A DNA stretch of 64,000 nt, from positions 44,763 through 108,762 of the forward strand of contig NZ_PNHQ01000006.1 in the NCBI RefSeq assembly GCF_002871935.1, read 5' to 3'. Below the pieces are notes generated by a model, which saw nothing but the letters and a program-made list of their open reading frames with translations, made no database searches and was not told the origin of the DNA. This document shows positions 17,143 to 26,694 of this stretch, one piece after another. The translations under genes and the position numbers were made by a program. Position 1 is the first letter of the stretch, and the number at the start of each line of letters is the position of its first letter. This DNA comes from Aerococcus viridans (GTDB lineage Bacteria > Bacillota > Bacilli > Lactobacillales > Aerococcaceae).

Positions 17143-17541
17143 CTATCTAATATCCATATATACTGTATCTGATGGTATGACTCTCGCCCCAAAAGGAACA
17201 AGGGAAAGTAAAGCTAGTTTAAAATGTTGTTTGGCGAATGGTATACCGATTATTGTGAGGGTTAAAATTCCTGCTGTCACTAAGTGCATCAAGGCCAGCT
17301 CTAAGCCTCCAAAAATTAACCATAGAATATTTAATAAGAAACTACCAAAACCACTGGCTTCTCGAACGACATCTTTCCCAAATGGCATCAGTGATAATTT
17401 GGCCATTTTAAAACATTGTTTTCCTATTGGAATACCTACGATCGTTATACACCATAAACAGCCAACGATGAACCAAGAGAAAGCAGAAATAAGCCCCCCA
17501 AAGATCATCCAAATCATATTTCCTAAACAGCCCACTAGCAT
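17143..17541 (-). CDS. YccF-domain membrane protein
   Basis: 132 residues with two tandem YccF (DUF307) repeats. GCLGNMIWMIFGGLISAFSW is echoed by SFLLNILWLIFGGLELALMH, and IVGIPIGKQCFKMAKLSLMPFG by IIGIPFAKQHFKLALLSLVPFG. About four membrane segments. Function of the family is unknown. RBS AAAGGATG lies close to the ATG; a GTG three codons later has better spacing. Confidence 0.82.
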   Translation of the reverse strand: MLVGCLGNMIWMIFGGLISAFSWFIVGCLWCITIVGIPIGKQCFKMAKLSLMPFGKDVVREASGFGSFLLNILWLIFGGLELALMHLVTAGILTLTIIGIPFAKQHFKLALLSLVPFGARVIPSDTVYMDIR

Positions 17542-17643
17542 TCATCCTTTCATTTTCGTTTTCAGTAGCTTATGGTTATAATAATAGCATAAAAGAGTTT
17601 ACTGGCCCTCAGACTAACGATGTAACTTGCAAGAACTAATAAT

Positions 17644-17657
17644 TGTAAGCGCTATAG
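17644..17657 (+). promoter_or_regulatory. Putative catabolite-responsive element (cre)
   Basis: TGTAAGCGCTATAG matches the consensus WGWAARCGYTWWMA at 13 of 14 positions. It lies 38 bases before the HAD phosphatase start, a position suited to CcpA repression. Not tested against chance occurrence. Confidence 0.5.
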
Positions 17658-17694
17658 AGCCATCTAGTAAACAAATACCGTATGGAGGATTTTC

Positions 17695-18504
17695 ATGACA
17701 GACATCAAATTAATTGCTATTGATATGGACCACACACTATTAAATGATAAAGGGCAAATCCCTGAAAACTTTACCGACCAAGTATTGGCACTAAAAGAAC
17801 AAGGGATACAAGTCGCCATTGCATCTGGCCGTCCTTTATATACTTTAGTAGATATGTTCAGTCATATCGAAGACCATTTAATTTTTGTTTCCGATAATGG
17901 TGCAGCGATTACAAAGCAACAAGAGCAACTCTTCAATTCAATTATCCAGCAAGATGACTATCGCAAATTAATGGCCTTTACCCTAGAACAAGAAACAGCA
18001 GCGGGAATTCCTATTCTATGTGCCTTAGATGCAGCCTATATCCCAAAAGCACATGACCAATATGACGAAGTTTACCGTACTTTCTATACCAATATTTATT
18101 ATTATGATGACTTTGCATCAGTAGATGCTGTAGTCAACAAATTTACAGTCTATACACCGAATAATGACGCAGTTGACCAATACTCAGCTATTTATGGTCC
18201 AGCACTTAATCAGCGGTTTTCTGCCACTGTTTCCGGTAAAGAATGGATTGATATCATGAATAAGCGTATCGATAAGGGTCAAGCCATGTATCAATTGAGC
18301 AATTTACTAAATATTTCTACCGATCAAATGATGGCCTTTGGTGACAATTACAATGATATTGAAATGTTGACAGCCGTTAAATATTCTTACGCTATGGAAA
18401 ACGCTCATGACGATATTAAAGAACAAGCCAACTTTATTGCACCTTCAAATAATGACTTAGGTGTATCTAAGGTTATCCAAGATCTTTTAGATGGTAATTT
18501 ATAA
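17695..18504 (+). CDS. Cof-type HAD-IIB family phosphatase
   Basis: 269 residues. Motif I is AIDMDHTLLNDKG (nucleophile Asp and acid Asp with His between), motif II ASGRPLYTL, motif III Lys in KGQAMYQL and motif IV FGDNYNDIEML. The cap domain sits between motifs II and III (C2 type). Members dephosphorylate sugar phosphates, FMN or similar small substrates; specificity is not readable. ATGGAGG gives a good ribosome site. A cre-like site upstream would tie it to carbon supply. Confidence 0.85.
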   Translation: MTDIKLIAIDMDHTLLNDKGQIPENFTDQVLALKEQGIQVAIASGRPLYTLVDMFSHIEDHLIFVSDNGAAITKQQEQLFNSIIQQDDYRKLMAFTLEQETAAGIPILCALDAAYIPKAHDQYDEVYRTFYTNIYYYDDFASVDAVVNKFTVYTPNNDAVDQYSAIYGPALNQRFSATVSGKEWIDIMNKRIDKGQAMYQLSNLLNISTDQMMAFGDNYNDIEMLTAVKYSYAMENAHDDIKEQANFIAPSNNDLGVSKVIQDLLDGNL

Positions 18505-18512
18505 GCTAAATA

Positions 18513-18567
18513 CCCCGAGGTTAATTGTATGATGATCATTTTCCTCGGGGATTTTTATTGTTTTTTT
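18513..18567 (+). terminator. Terminator of the HAD phosphatase gene
   Basis: CCCCGAGG (18513-18520) pairs with CCTCGGGG (18543-18550) around a 22-nt loop, followed by a long T-rich run. Confidence 0.75.
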
Positions 18568-18771
18568 CTTATTCAACTAAGTGAAAAATGAATGCTTTTA
18601 CGGTCAAAGCTAATTTTTTATAAAATTTTAGCACTTCTTTTGAATGTGGGGACTTCAAATAAAGAGCAATCTGAACCATTTTAGTCACAAAAAAGAACAA
18701 TCTCCACTAAGCGAGTTATCCTCTCTATTCCAAGAGTTCCTAGCAAACTGGTGATTGCCCTTCTTCAAAAA

Positions 18772-19548
18772 TTAATCAAACAAACCTAATTGTTCGCAGG
18801 CTTTGTAAATTCCATCGTTCCAAACTTCAGAAGTAATGATATCAGCCGTCTTCTTCACATTATCCGTCCCGTTACCCATGGCAACTGAAGTGCCGACTTT
18901 GGCTAACATTTCTAGATCATTATCCGCATCGCCAAATGCATAGGTTTGTGAGATATCTAGGTTCAACACATCTAGGACCTTATCGATTCCATTAGCTTTT
19001 GATACATCAAATGGATAAATATCTAAATGGCTTGGAGCGGTTTGCACCACTTTTAATTCAGTCAACCAGTCACTAACGATACGAATATTTTCCGTTGTCA
19101 CAAGCATTTGTAAGACATGCTCTGGATATTCGGTATCAGGCACTATCTTAAATGGTTCACCATAATCTCTGGCATGCACAACGTTAGGTAATAAGTGTAA
19201 GCCCTTCTTGGTATCAAAAAATCCTGGAACATCACGAAAACGCATTTCATCAATAGTACGCTCAACTAATGCTTGGTCGATATAATTTTGATAGACAAGG
19301 TCATTTTCAATATGGACGGCTTGACCGTTTGAAGTGATAAATGAGTCAATATTTAACAAATCCCCTAAGTCCTGCATACGATTCTTCCATCGACCAGTTG
19401 CAATAATGGGCAGTACATTATTTGCTTTTAACTTTTCAATGGCTAAGTATGTTGAATCGGGCACTTGCTGTTCAATAGGTAAATGATACTTGCTCGAATC
19501 AAATAAGGTACCGTCGATATCAAAAAATGCCACTCGTTCAATCTTCAT
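18772..19548 (-). CDS. Cof-type HAD-IIB family phosphatase
   Basis: 258 residues. FFDIDGTLFDSSKYH carries the two catalytic aspartates, ATGRWKNRMQDL is motif II, and KANGIDKVLDVL with AFGDADNDLEMLAKVG supply motifs III and IV. The C2 cap lies between. It is not a close paralogue of the 17695 gene (different cap). GGAGG precedes the ATG. Downstream of a broken UPF0303 remnant and the oxidoreductase/RpiR pair, so it may be the last gene of that minus-strand unit. Confidence 0.85.
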   Translation of the reverse strand: MKIERVAFFDIDGTLFDSSKYHLPIEQQVPDSTYLAIEKLKANNVLPIIATGRWKNRMQDLGDLLNIDSFITSNGQAVHIENDLVYQNYIDQALVERTIDEMRFRDVPGFFDTKKGLHLLPNVVHARDYGEPFKIVPDTEYPEHVLQMLVTTENIRIVSDWLTELKVVQTAPSHLDIYPFDVSKANGIDKVLDVLNLDISQTYAFGDADNDLEMLAKVGTSVAMGNGTDNVKKTADIITSEVWNDGIYKACEQLGLFD

Positions 19549-19564
19549 AGAAGAGCCTCCTGTA

Positions 19565-19783
19565 TTATAAGTTAAATTTTACTTTAACATTCCTTAGCGC
19601 TTCAACGACTATAGCATGATCATCCTCTTGAGCAAGACCTGAAACAGTTACTGCTCCTTTTAACTCATGGTTCACAATAAGTAGAAAGCTCCCACCCGCA
19701 ATACCGAAAGTTGGATCATCTAGCCAATTACTATAAGCGCTATGTTCCTGTCTATTATACCAAACATAGGGGATAGTATTCAT
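19565..19783 (-). pseudogene. C-terminal remnant of an UPF0303/DUF336 (heme-degrading domain) protein
   Basis: Only 72 codons remain. GGSFLLIVNHELKGAVTVSGLAQEDDHAIVVEALR matches the C-terminal core of the ~160-residue UPF0303 family (GGSFPI, GTITVSGLPQEEDH). The N-terminal half is missing, because the next gene ends 29 bases upstream. An ATG with GAGG upstream exists, so a short product could be made, but the fold would be incomplete. Most likely a deletion relic. Confidence 0.65.
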
Positions 19784-19812
19784 TCACTACCTCGAAATGA
19801 TCCCATTAAATA

Positions 19813-20760
19813 TTAAAATATTTCTGCTTTCATTTGATCGATGATAGCTGCAACTTTGATGGTATCTGATACCGGCATCCGGTCACTCTCAAATTTGCCT
19901 GACTGTATATTTTCCTGGACATGGGTAATTTCACCATAAAAGTCATCGATCACATTGGCTTTTTCAATACTAGTTACATGATCTCCTATTCGTAAATCAA
20001 ATTTGGTTGGGCGGTGGAAATCATAAATCACAATTTCCCCTTTCGTTCCTGTAATGACCGCTTTTGCTTCAGTTAATCGGTCAAATCCGGATTCAACAGT
20101 GGCTTCCTTCCCATCTACATCAAATACGGCATTCACATATATTTCTACTTGATCCTTATGGAGGAGATAATCCATTTCCTTCAAAACAAATTGACCTGGT
20201 AAAAAGTCTTCTAGTAAAGCAACATTATAAACACCCATATCTAATAGACAACCACCTTGTCCTGGTTGGAAGTGGTAAGATGCATTTACTGGGTCAAAAG
20301 CTCTACACAAAGAGGTTTTGATAGCTTTAATTTCACCAATCTCCCCAGCAGCAACTATGGTTTTAATTGTTTCGTACGCTGTTGTAAAACGACTTTTCAT
20401 AGCTTCCATAAAGAAAACAGGTTTGTTAAGCAATGCTTTCTGAATATCTTCTGCTTCTAGTTGGTTCATTGTTGCGGCTTTCTCACAAAGAATAGCTTTA
20501 TCAGCTTCGATAGCCTTTAAGATCCACTCAAAATGATATTTATGGGGTAGTGCAATATAAACAGCATCTACTTGATCATCATCTAGTAATTCTTGGTATG
20601 ATCCATAAGCCTTTTCACATGGATGATTAATTTGAAAACTTTGTGCTTTCTCAATCGTTCTATTGGAAACTGCATACAGATTGCCATCTGCTACCTCTTT
20701 AAGACTATCTGCAAAACGGTTCGCAATATTTCCAGCACCGATAATACCCCAGTTAATCAT
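19813..20760 (-). CDS. Gfo/Idh/MocA family oxidoreductase
   Basis: 315 residues. N-terminal Rossmann motif GIIGAGNIANRFADSL (3-20), the CEKAATMNQLEAE variant of the EKP loop near 93 and a C-terminal alpha/beta domain with HFQPGQGGCLLDMGVYNV. Members are NAD(P)-dependent sugar, inositol or dihydrodiol dehydrogenases. Pro of the usual EKP motif is replaced by Ala, although the Lys is kept. The start codon overlaps the end of the RpiR gene by eight bases, so both are one unit. Confidence 0.82.
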   Translation of the reverse strand: MINWGIIGAGNIANRFADSLKEVADGNLYAVSNRTIEKAQSFQINHPCEKAYGSYQELLDDDQVDAVYIALPHKYHFEWILKAIEADKAILCEKAATMNQLEAEDIQKALLNKPVFFMEAMKSRFTTAYETIKTIVAAGEIGEIKAIKTSLCRAFDPVNASYHFQPGQGGCLLDMGVYNVALLEDFLPGQFVLKEMDYLLHKDQVEIYVNAVFDVDGKEATVESGFDRLTEAKAVITGTKGEIVIYDFHRPTKFDLRIGDHVTSIEKANVIDDFYGEITHVQENIQSGKFESDRMPVSDTIKVAAIIDQMKAEIF

Positions 20761-21616
20761 CTAATGCTCCTTTCGAAATGCGTGTAAACTTCTTAGCAAT
20801 TTGTTCGTTATATTCATGGTAGTTCGTCATATAAATCATGGCATACAAAACATTAAAAATATATTCAATCGCAATTTGCGAAGAGAATGTACCAATTTTT
20901 AAAGCATCTGACCGTTCTAAGTCAATGGTAGTTAACCAGTGATCAGTCATTCCTGATAAAACTTTGGCATCTAGGGAAGATATCAGTATTGTTGGTATTT
21001 TCTCTGCCTTTAATATACGAATAAATGCTCGATACTTTGCAGAATCTCCCCGGTAGGAAGTAAAAATAGCACAATCATTTACTGAAATATTGGAGGCCAC
21101 CCACGCTTCATCAGCGTATTCTTCTGCTATTACAATAAATATTCCTAATTTAACCAGCTTATTTTGAAAAGAACGGGCAGAAATTTGCGTGTCTCCTTTA
21201 GCAAATATAAATATTCGCTGAGCTACCATCAAGGTGTCTACAGTGGCTTCAAAAGCTTTATGGTCAATATTGCTTTGCATGGCTTCAATTGTTTGTTTAG
21301 TTAAACTAGCCATTTTATCCGCAATATCTTGGGTAGTATCTTCAACTTCAAAAGGAAAGTTCGCATCAATCGGCTCATTCTTAAACCGATCTTGTTGAGC
21401 ATATGCAATAAGGGCATTCCTAAAATCTCGGAATCCCTCATAGCCAATTTTTTGGGTGAAACGTACAATTGCTGAATGTGAAGTATACGTTTTTGTTGCT
21501 AAGTCAGTTAAATTAAACTGGCTACTGACTGAAGGATTGTTTAAAATATATGCGGCAATTCGTTTTTCGTTTGGTGTAAATTGTTGGTCATTTTTGAGTG
21601 CTTGAACTAAATTCAT
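20753..21616 (-). CDS. MurR/RpiR family transcriptional regulator
   Basis: 287 residues. An N-terminal HTH of the RpiR type (about 1-77, LTPNEKRIAAYILNNP-like, with YTSHSAIVRFTQKIGYEGFRDFR) is followed by a SIS domain (about 110-240) that binds phosphosugars. Divergent from the 21830 oxidoreductase and overlapping the 19813 oxidoreductase, it is the likely local regulator of all three oxidoreductase genes, with a sugar phosphate as signal. RBS AAAGGTG. Confidence 0.88.
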   Translation of the reverse strand: MNLVQALKNDQQFTPNEKRIAAYILNNPSVSSQFNLTDLATKTYTSHSAIVRFTQKIGYEGFRDFRNALIAYAQQDRFKNEPIDANFPFEVEDTTQDIADKMASLTKQTIEAMQSNIDHKAFEATVDTLMVAQRIFIFAKGDTQISARSFQNKLVKLGIFIVIAEEYADEAWVASNISVNDCAIFTSYRGDSAKYRAFIRILKAEKIPTILISSLDAKVLSGMTDHWLTTIDLERSDALKIGTFSSQIAIEYIFNVLYAMIYMTNYHEYNEQIAKKFTRISKGALDD

Positions 21617-21760
21617 TATGTCACCTTTTCTGAAAGGGGTTTCTACATTTTATATTGTACGCTATCTCCTAGCAAATTGGTATAACAGAAAATATTTTGG
21701 TCAGAATGTTCAATTGAATCGGTTAAACGAACCACTTATTGGCAATTACTACCAGAATGA

Positions 21761-21774
21761 ACAAAACGCTATCA
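21761..21774 (+). promoter_or_regulatory. Putative catabolite-responsive element (cre)
   Basis: ACAAAACGCTATCA matches WGWAARCGYTWWMA at 13 of 14 positions. It lies in the divergent region between rpiR and the plus-strand oxidoreductase genes, 56 bases before the start at 21830. Confidence 0.45.
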
Positions 21775-21829
21775 TTTTTCGATGATTATCGTTATATTTA
21801 AGTCAAATCAATTTATGGAGGACATGCTT

Positions 21830-22843
21830 ATGCTGAATATCGCTTATATTGGAAATGGAAAATCAACCAACCGTTATCACTTACCCTTCTCTAGTCGGTT
21901 ACCAGAAATTGTAAATATCCAAACAATTTATTCACGATCTGGAAAAAGTGCTTGGCCAAGTCTCGCTGGCGTTAATTACACCAATAACTTGGACGAAATC
22001 TATAACGATGAAACAATTAATCTGGTTGTCATCACTACCCCTAGCGCTAGCCACTATGATTTAGCAAAACAAACCCTTGAAGCAGGAAAAAATGTCTTAG
22101 TAGAGAAACCCTTTGCTGAAACACGTGCCCAAGCTCAAGAACTTTTTGATCTTGCCAAAGAAAAAGATTTATTCATCCAATGTTATCAAAATCGTCGCTA
22201 TGATTCAGATTTCTTAACTACCCAAAAAGTGATTGAATCAGGTGTTTTAGGTGACTTAATCGATATAGAAATCCATTACGACCGCTACAATCCAGAATTT
22301 TCTGAAAACGCTACTTACAATTTAATTGATTCCTATACTTACGGCCTTGGTTCGCATTCTCTTGACCAAGCAATATCCTACTTTGGCATGCCTGACGATG
22401 TGCATTTTGATACGCGTCAAATTCTTGGTGAAGGTAAATTGAATGATTATTTCGACTTTGATTTAAATTATGGAAATTTAAAGGTGGCAGTTGCTGGTTC
22501 ATTAATGCGGTTAGCGCCTAGACCCTCTTTTGCAATTTATGGTAAAAAAGGTGTCTTTATTAAACAAACTAAAGACCGTCAAGAAGAACATTTAAAGTTA
22601 AACTATACACCTGATGAACCAGGATTTGGGGAAGATTTACCTGAACATTACGGTACTTTAACCTATCTTGATGACAATGGCGTTTATCATAGAGAAGCAG
22701 TCGTGTCTGAAGTTGGCGACTACCGTCAAGTATATCGTGATATATACGAAACAATTATCAATGGAAAAGAAAAAGTGGTTAAGGATGAAGAAACGCTATT
22801 AGTCATGCAAATTATGGAAGATGGACAATTAGATTTACATTAG
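21830..22843 (+). CDS. Gfo/Idh/MocA family oxidoreductase
   Basis: 337 residues. Starts NIAYIGNGKSTNRYHLPF, a slightly unusual dinucleotide motif, then ITTPSASHYDLAKQTLEAGKNVLVEKPFAET with the catalytic-loop EKP, and GLGSHSLDQAISYFG with the conserved His. It resembles the YdgJ/YhhX subgroup, whose substrates are poorly known. I start at ATG 21830 because GGAGG lies eight bases upstream; the longer frame adds 16 residues. First gene of a two-gene plus-strand unit. Confidence 0.83.
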   Translation: MLNIAYIGNGKSTNRYHLPFSSRLPEIVNIQTIYSRSGKSAWPSLAGVNYTNNLDEIYNDETINLVVITTPSASHYDLAKQTLEAGKNVLVEKPFAETRAQAQELFDLAKEKDLFIQCYQNRRYDSDFLTTQKVIESGVLGDLIDIEIHYDRYNPEFSENATYNLIDSYTYGLGSHSLDQAISYFGMPDDVHFDTRQILGEGKLNDYFDFDLNYGNLKVAVAGSLMRLAPRPSFAIYGKKGVFIKQTKDRQEEHLKLNYTPDEPGFGEDLPEHYGTLTYLDDNGVYHREAVVSEVGDYRQVYRDIYETIINGKEKVVKDEETLLVMQIMEDGQLDLH

Positions 22844-22870
22844 TTTTTGACTACTAGAAAGGATAAAATG

Positions 22871-23845
22871 ATGAAGTTAGGCATATTAGGTGCTGGAAAG
22901 ATTGTTGTCGATTTCCTATCAATGGTACACGACATCCCAACAATAGAATTAAATGCACTTTTATCATCTGAAAGATCTTTAGAGAAAAACCAAGCGATGG
23001 CAGATGATCATGGAATTAAATATGTTTATACAGATATTGAGGCATTACTGGCTAGCGATATAGATACAGTGTACGTTGCTTTGCCAAATCATTTACACTA
23101 TATATTTGCCAAAAAAGCGCTTGAAGCAGATAAACATGTTATTTGTGAAAAACCCTTCACCTTGAACTTGGCTGAACTTGAAGAATTAGAAGCGATTGCT
23201 CTAGAAAAGAATTTAGTATTAGTAGAAGCGATCACTAACCAACATCTTCATAACTTTGCGGCCTTAAAAGCTGATCTAGAAAAACTTGGTGATATCAAAA
23301 TCGTTGAAGCAAACTATTCACAATATTCAAGTCGCTATGATGCCTTTATGGAAGGTGATGTGTTACCTGCCTTTGATCCTAAAAAAGCTGGTGGTGCATT
23401 AATGGATATTAATATTTATAACATTCATTTATTAGTTGGGTTATTTGGTGCACCAAAATCTGTCATGTATTTCGCTAATATTGATCGTGGGATAGATACA
23501 TCAGGTATGTTAGTCATGGATTTTGACCAATTTAAAGCAGTTTGTATTGGGTCAAAAGATACAGATGCGCCTATAAAATCTACTATCCAAGGCCGAAACG
23601 GTGCGCTGATTATTAACGGGCCAACAAATATATTAGCCAGTTATGACTTAGCTATACGTGGTAAAGATTATACAACGACCGACAAACGAATTCATCATCA
23701 CCGTATGTATGAAGAATTTGTCGCGTTTGAAGATATAATTCGCCAGCGTGATATGAACCGTGTAAAGGAAAATTTAGCGCATTCAAAAGCCGTTATGGGG
23801 GTTATTGATCAAGCATTAGCTTCGGCTAATCTACGTCTAGGATAG
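22871..23845 (+). CDS. Gfo/Idh/MocA family oxidoreductase
   Basis: 324 residues. KLGILGAGKIVVDFLSMV is the nucleotide-binding motif, HVICEKPFTLN the EKP loop and GGALMDINIYNIHLLVGLFG the substrate-domain block. It resembles the 19813 protein more than the 21830 one. Start ATG 22871 has AAAGGA seven bases before it; the frame extends back to a TTG without support. It ends just before a bidirectional terminator shared with ugpQ. Confidence 0.83.
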   Translation: MKLGILGAGKIVVDFLSMVHDIPTIELNALLSSERSLEKNQAMADDHGIKYVYTDIEALLASDIDTVYVALPNHLHYIFAKKALEADKHVICEKPFTLNLAELEELEAIALEKNLVLVEAITNQHLHNFAALKADLEKLGDIKIVEANYSQYSSRYDAFMEGDVLPAFDPKKAGGALMDINIYNIHLLVGLFGAPKSVMYFANIDRGIDTSGMLVMDFDQFKAVCIGSKDTDAPIKSTIQGRNGALIINGPTNILASYDLAIRGKDYTTTDKRIHHHRMYEEFVAFEDIIRQRDMNRVKENLAHSKAVMGVIDQALASANLRLG

Positions 23846-23867
23846 AATATCATTAAACTGGCATATG

Positions 23868-23910
23868 ATAAAAGCTTATGGACAGAGATATATTGTCCAT
23901 AAGCTTTTAT
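23868..23910. terminator. Bidirectional terminator
   Basis: ATAAAAGCTTATGGACA (23868-23884) pairs exactly with TGTCCATAAGCTTTTAT (23894-23910), a 17-bp stem between the convergent oxidoreductase and ugp operons. Confidence 0.88.
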
Positions 23911-23919
23911 ATTTGAGGG

Positions 23920-24666
23920 TTATTTTGATTTGTTTACTAATTCAACCGCTAAAGCAACATCATCTGTAATCACATTCGTTACACCAGTATGAATCATTTT
24001 TTGAATATCCTCTGCCTTATTTACGGTATAGGTATTAATACCAATATTATTATCCATTAAATTTCCGATATCTTCTGGTTCCAAGGACATAAAGAATGGA
24101 TGATAATAATCATGTCCGTGATGAGCTGTATAATCGCCGGGTTTAAGGGTACCATTCATCGTTAGTAAGCCAGTTTTTAAGTCTGTATTTATACTTTTAG
24201 CCATATTCATAGTGTGATGTTGGAATGAAGACAAAACCACCCGATCAGTAAGTTTATAATCTTGAATTAGATCGTTGACTTTTTCTACTAGACCATCATA
24301 GCGCAGTATGTTGGTCTTTAACTCGATATTCACCATAATATCTAGCGGTTTAAACCACTGAAAAAATTCTTCTAATGTAGGTATTTGGATGTGCTCATTT
24401 TTTGCAAATTGATGTTCAAAGGCGCCATAAAAGGAAAATGCTTTTAATTCTGTCAAAGTTAAGTCTTTGATAAAACCTTTACCATTAGATGTCCTATCTA
24501 TCGTTTCATCATGACAAATCACCACTTGTCCATCTTTTGTTAATTGCACATCTAGTTCAATACCAGCGATGTCAAAGGCGTTTGCTTCTTGAAACGCTAG
24601 CATAGTATTTTCAGGGAATAGTTTAGAATATCCTCGGTGGGCAATGACACCAGTCATATAGTTCAC
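23920..24666 (-). CDS. ugpQ: Glycerophosphodiester phosphodiesterase
   Basis: 248 residues, cytosolic GDPD fold. IAHRGYSKLFPENTMLAF holds the catalytic His and the Glu, GIELDVQLTKDGQVVICHDETIDRTSNGKG the metal ligands and second His. It splits glycerophosphodiesters into glycerol-3-phosphate and an alcohol. It is the last gene of ugpB-A-E-C-Q, only three bases after ugpC, which supports an uptake-and-cleave pathway. The acid pair and both histidines look intact. Confidence 0.88.
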   Translation of the reverse strand: MNYMTGVIAHRGYSKLFPENTMLAFQEANAFDIAGIELDVQLTKDGQVVICHDETIDRTSNGKGFIKDLTLTELKAFSFYGAFEHQFAKNEHIQIPTLEEFFQWFKPLDIMVNIELKTNILRYDGLVEKVNDLIQDYKLTDRVVLSSFQHHTMNMAKSINTDLKTGLLTMNGTLKPGDYTAHHGHDYYHPFFMSLEPEDIGNLMDNNIGINTYTVNKAEDIQKMIHTGVTNVITDDVALAVELVNKSK

Positions 24667-24669
24667 TCC

Positions 24670-25794
24670 TTATGCTTCGTGGTAACGACGGTTTAAAATT
24701 GAATGGCCAGATGTTTTATCAAATAAATAAGCTTTGCTCAAATCAAATTGTAGATATACATTCGCATGCGTCGGTACCCTTCTAGCTGGACTTAGACGTG
24801 CCGTCATTTCTCGCTCAGAAGAATGAAAGTCAAAGTTTACAAATGTATCTGCACCAACTTGCTCAACATTTTTCGTTTGTACTAAAATTGTTTGGTTATC
24901 TAAACGATCATTCTTATATTCGAAGTGCTCTGGTCTTAAACCAATCTGAATTTCTTGACCGGTTGCTTCTACTAAAATATTATCTTGCATCTCTTGTGTT
25001 AGAGGGAATATGTCTTCACCAGTCTCTATTGCATTACCATTTACTGTTTTCACTAATCGACCGTTAATAAGATTCATTTGTGGGCTACCTATGAATTCTG
25101 CGACAAAACGATTAATAGGATTGTTATATAAATTTTCCGGTGTGTCGAATTGTTCAACATTTCCCTCGTTTAAAACAGCTATACGAGTACCCATAGTCAT
25201 GGCCTCCGTTTGGTCGTGGGTTACATAAATAAAAGTTGTTTGTAATTGACGATGTAATTCAACAATTTCGGAACGCATTGAAACGCGTAACTTTGCATCT
25301 AGATTGGATAAAGGTTCATCTAATAGAAATACTTTGGGATTGCGAACCATTGCTCGACCTAAAGCAACGCGTTGCCGTTGGCCACCAGAAAGCGCACCAG
25401 GTTTTTTATCTAAATATTCAGTTAATTGAAGTGGTTTTGCTACTGCTTCCACTTTTGCATATCGTTCTCTCTTAGGAACTCCTGCCATCTTCATTGCAAA
25501 AGCGATATTATCTCGAACATTCATATGTGGATATAAAGCGTATGACTGAAAGACCATTGCAATATCACGATCCTTAGCCGGCACATTATTCATTACATCA
25601 TCACCAATACGCAATTCCCCTTCAGAAATCGTCTCTAAACCGGCAATCATACGTAAAGTTGTTGATTTACCACATCCTGATGGTCCTACAAAAACGATGA
25701 ATTCTTTATCTTCAATATCTAAATCAATATTATGGATGGCTTTAAAACCATCTTCATATATTTTACCCACCTTATTTAATTGAACTTTTGCCAT
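24670..25794 (-). CDS. ugpC: ABC transporter ATPase, UgpC/MsmK type
   Basis: 374 residues. Walker [11 protein letters not shown]-loop [11 protein letters not shown], signature [14 protein letters not shown], Walker [12 protein letters not shown] and the switch His in VTHDQ. A C-terminal regulatory OB-fold follows (about 245-370). ATPases of this class can serve several sugar importers, so the partner may not be exclusive. RBS AGGAGG. Adjacent to the permeases UgpA and UgpE. Confidence 0.88.
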   Translation of the reverse strand: MAKVQLNKVGKIYEDGFKAIHNIDLDIEDKEFIVFVGPSGCGKSTTLRMIAGLETISEGELRIGDDVMNNVPAKDRDIAMVFQSYALYPHMNVRDNIAFAMKMAGVPKRERYAKVEAVAKPLQLTEYLDKKPGALSGGQRQRVALGRAMVRNPKVFLLDEPLSNLDAKLRVSMRSEIVELHRQLQTTFIYVTHDQTEAMTMGTRIAVLNEGNVEQFDTPENLYNNPINRFVAEFIGSPQMNLINGRLVKTVNGNAIETGEDIFPLTQEMQDNILVEATGQEIQIGLRPEHFEYKNDRLDNQTILVQTKNVEQVGADTFVNFDFHSSEREMTARLSPARRVPTHANVYLQFDLSKAYLFDKTSGHSILNRRYHEA

Positions 25795-25806
25795 TTTATC
25801 CTCCTA

Positions 25807-26694
25807 CTATCCTTTCACTGCACCCGCAGTTAGTCCTTTAACCATATTCTTCGAACCGATGATAAAAATAACTAAACTTGGCATCATTGAGATGATGACG
25901 CCCGCAATCATTAGTACTAAGGATTGTGAGTCAACGCTATTTAACATAGAAATCCCAATCTGGACAGTTCTAGCATTATCATTATTCGTCACCAATAATG
26001 GCCACATATACATATTCCAACCTGCCAAGAAAGATTGCACAGCCATTGAACCTAGCGTCGGCCTTAATAATGGGAACATTATTTCAAATACAAAACGTAA
26101 GTCCCTACAGCCATCCATTTTTGCAGCTTCATATATTTCATAAGGAAAGTGCTGTAATGCCTGTGTACATAAGAAGATATTGAAGGCAGATGCCATAAAA
26201 GGAAGAATCAATACAATAATTGAGTCATTTAAACCCCAACCAGAAACCATTAAGAATTGAGAGATAATCACAGCTTCACCAGGTACCATCATGGTCGAAA
26301 GAATAAGTGCATATACTAGTTTACTTCCTTTAAACTGTATAAATCTAAAGGCAAATCCTGCTAATAATGAAGTTAAAATCTGTAATACAGTCACCGATGT
26401 AGCCACAATGATTGAGTTGATAATATAACGACCTAATGGTGCGATATCAAAAACTTCTACAAAATTCGTTAGTGTTGGGTTTTGTGGAAATAAAATCGAA
26501 TTTGGATCATATAATTCTGCTGATGGCTTCAAAGCCATTAATAATGCGTAAATTAAAGGAAACATCATGAAAAGCCACATGAAGATATTTAAGGCAATAA
26601 TACCCACTCGCTGAAATCCTTGTTGTAGCACATATTTTTGATCTTGCTTATGTTGATGAGTGACAAAAATTGGGTTAACTTGATGCATAGCCAT
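25807..26694 (-). CDS. ugpE: Glycerol-3-phosphate-type ABC permease UgpE
   Basis: 295 residues, six predicted membrane segments. The cytoplasmic EAA loop EIYEAAKMDGCRDLRFVFEIMFP is near 190-212. Family: CUT1 carbohydrate permeases of the MalG/UgpE class. ATG overlaps the ugpA stop by one base (TAATG), so the two are translationally coupled. Substrate glycerol-3-phosphate or a glycerophosphodiester is inferred from the linked ugpQ; a sugar cannot be excluded. Confidence 0.83.
   Translation of the reverse strand: MAMHQVNPIFVTHQHKQDQKYVLQQGFQRVGIIALNIFMWLFMMFPLIYALLMALKPSAELYDPNSILFPQNPTLTNFVEVFDIAPLGRYIINSIIVATSVTVLQILTSLLAGFAFRFIQFKGSKLVYALILSTMMVPGEAVIISQFLMVSGWGLNDSIIVLILPFMASAFNIFLCTQALQHFPYEIYEAAKMDGCRDLRFVFEIMFPLLRPTLGSMAVQSFLAGWNMYMWPLLVTNNDNARTVQIGISMLNSVDSQSLVLMIAGVIISMMPSLVIFIIGSKNMVKGLTAGAVKG

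Noticed and set aside
18505..18771. Small minus-strand frame near 18700-18580 starting MVQIALYLKSPHSKEVLKFY
   Set aside because: Slight resemblance to the start of glyoxalase-like proteins, but only about 36 codons, no ribosome site and no conserved continuation. The rest of this gap, beyond the HAD terminator, shows nothing.
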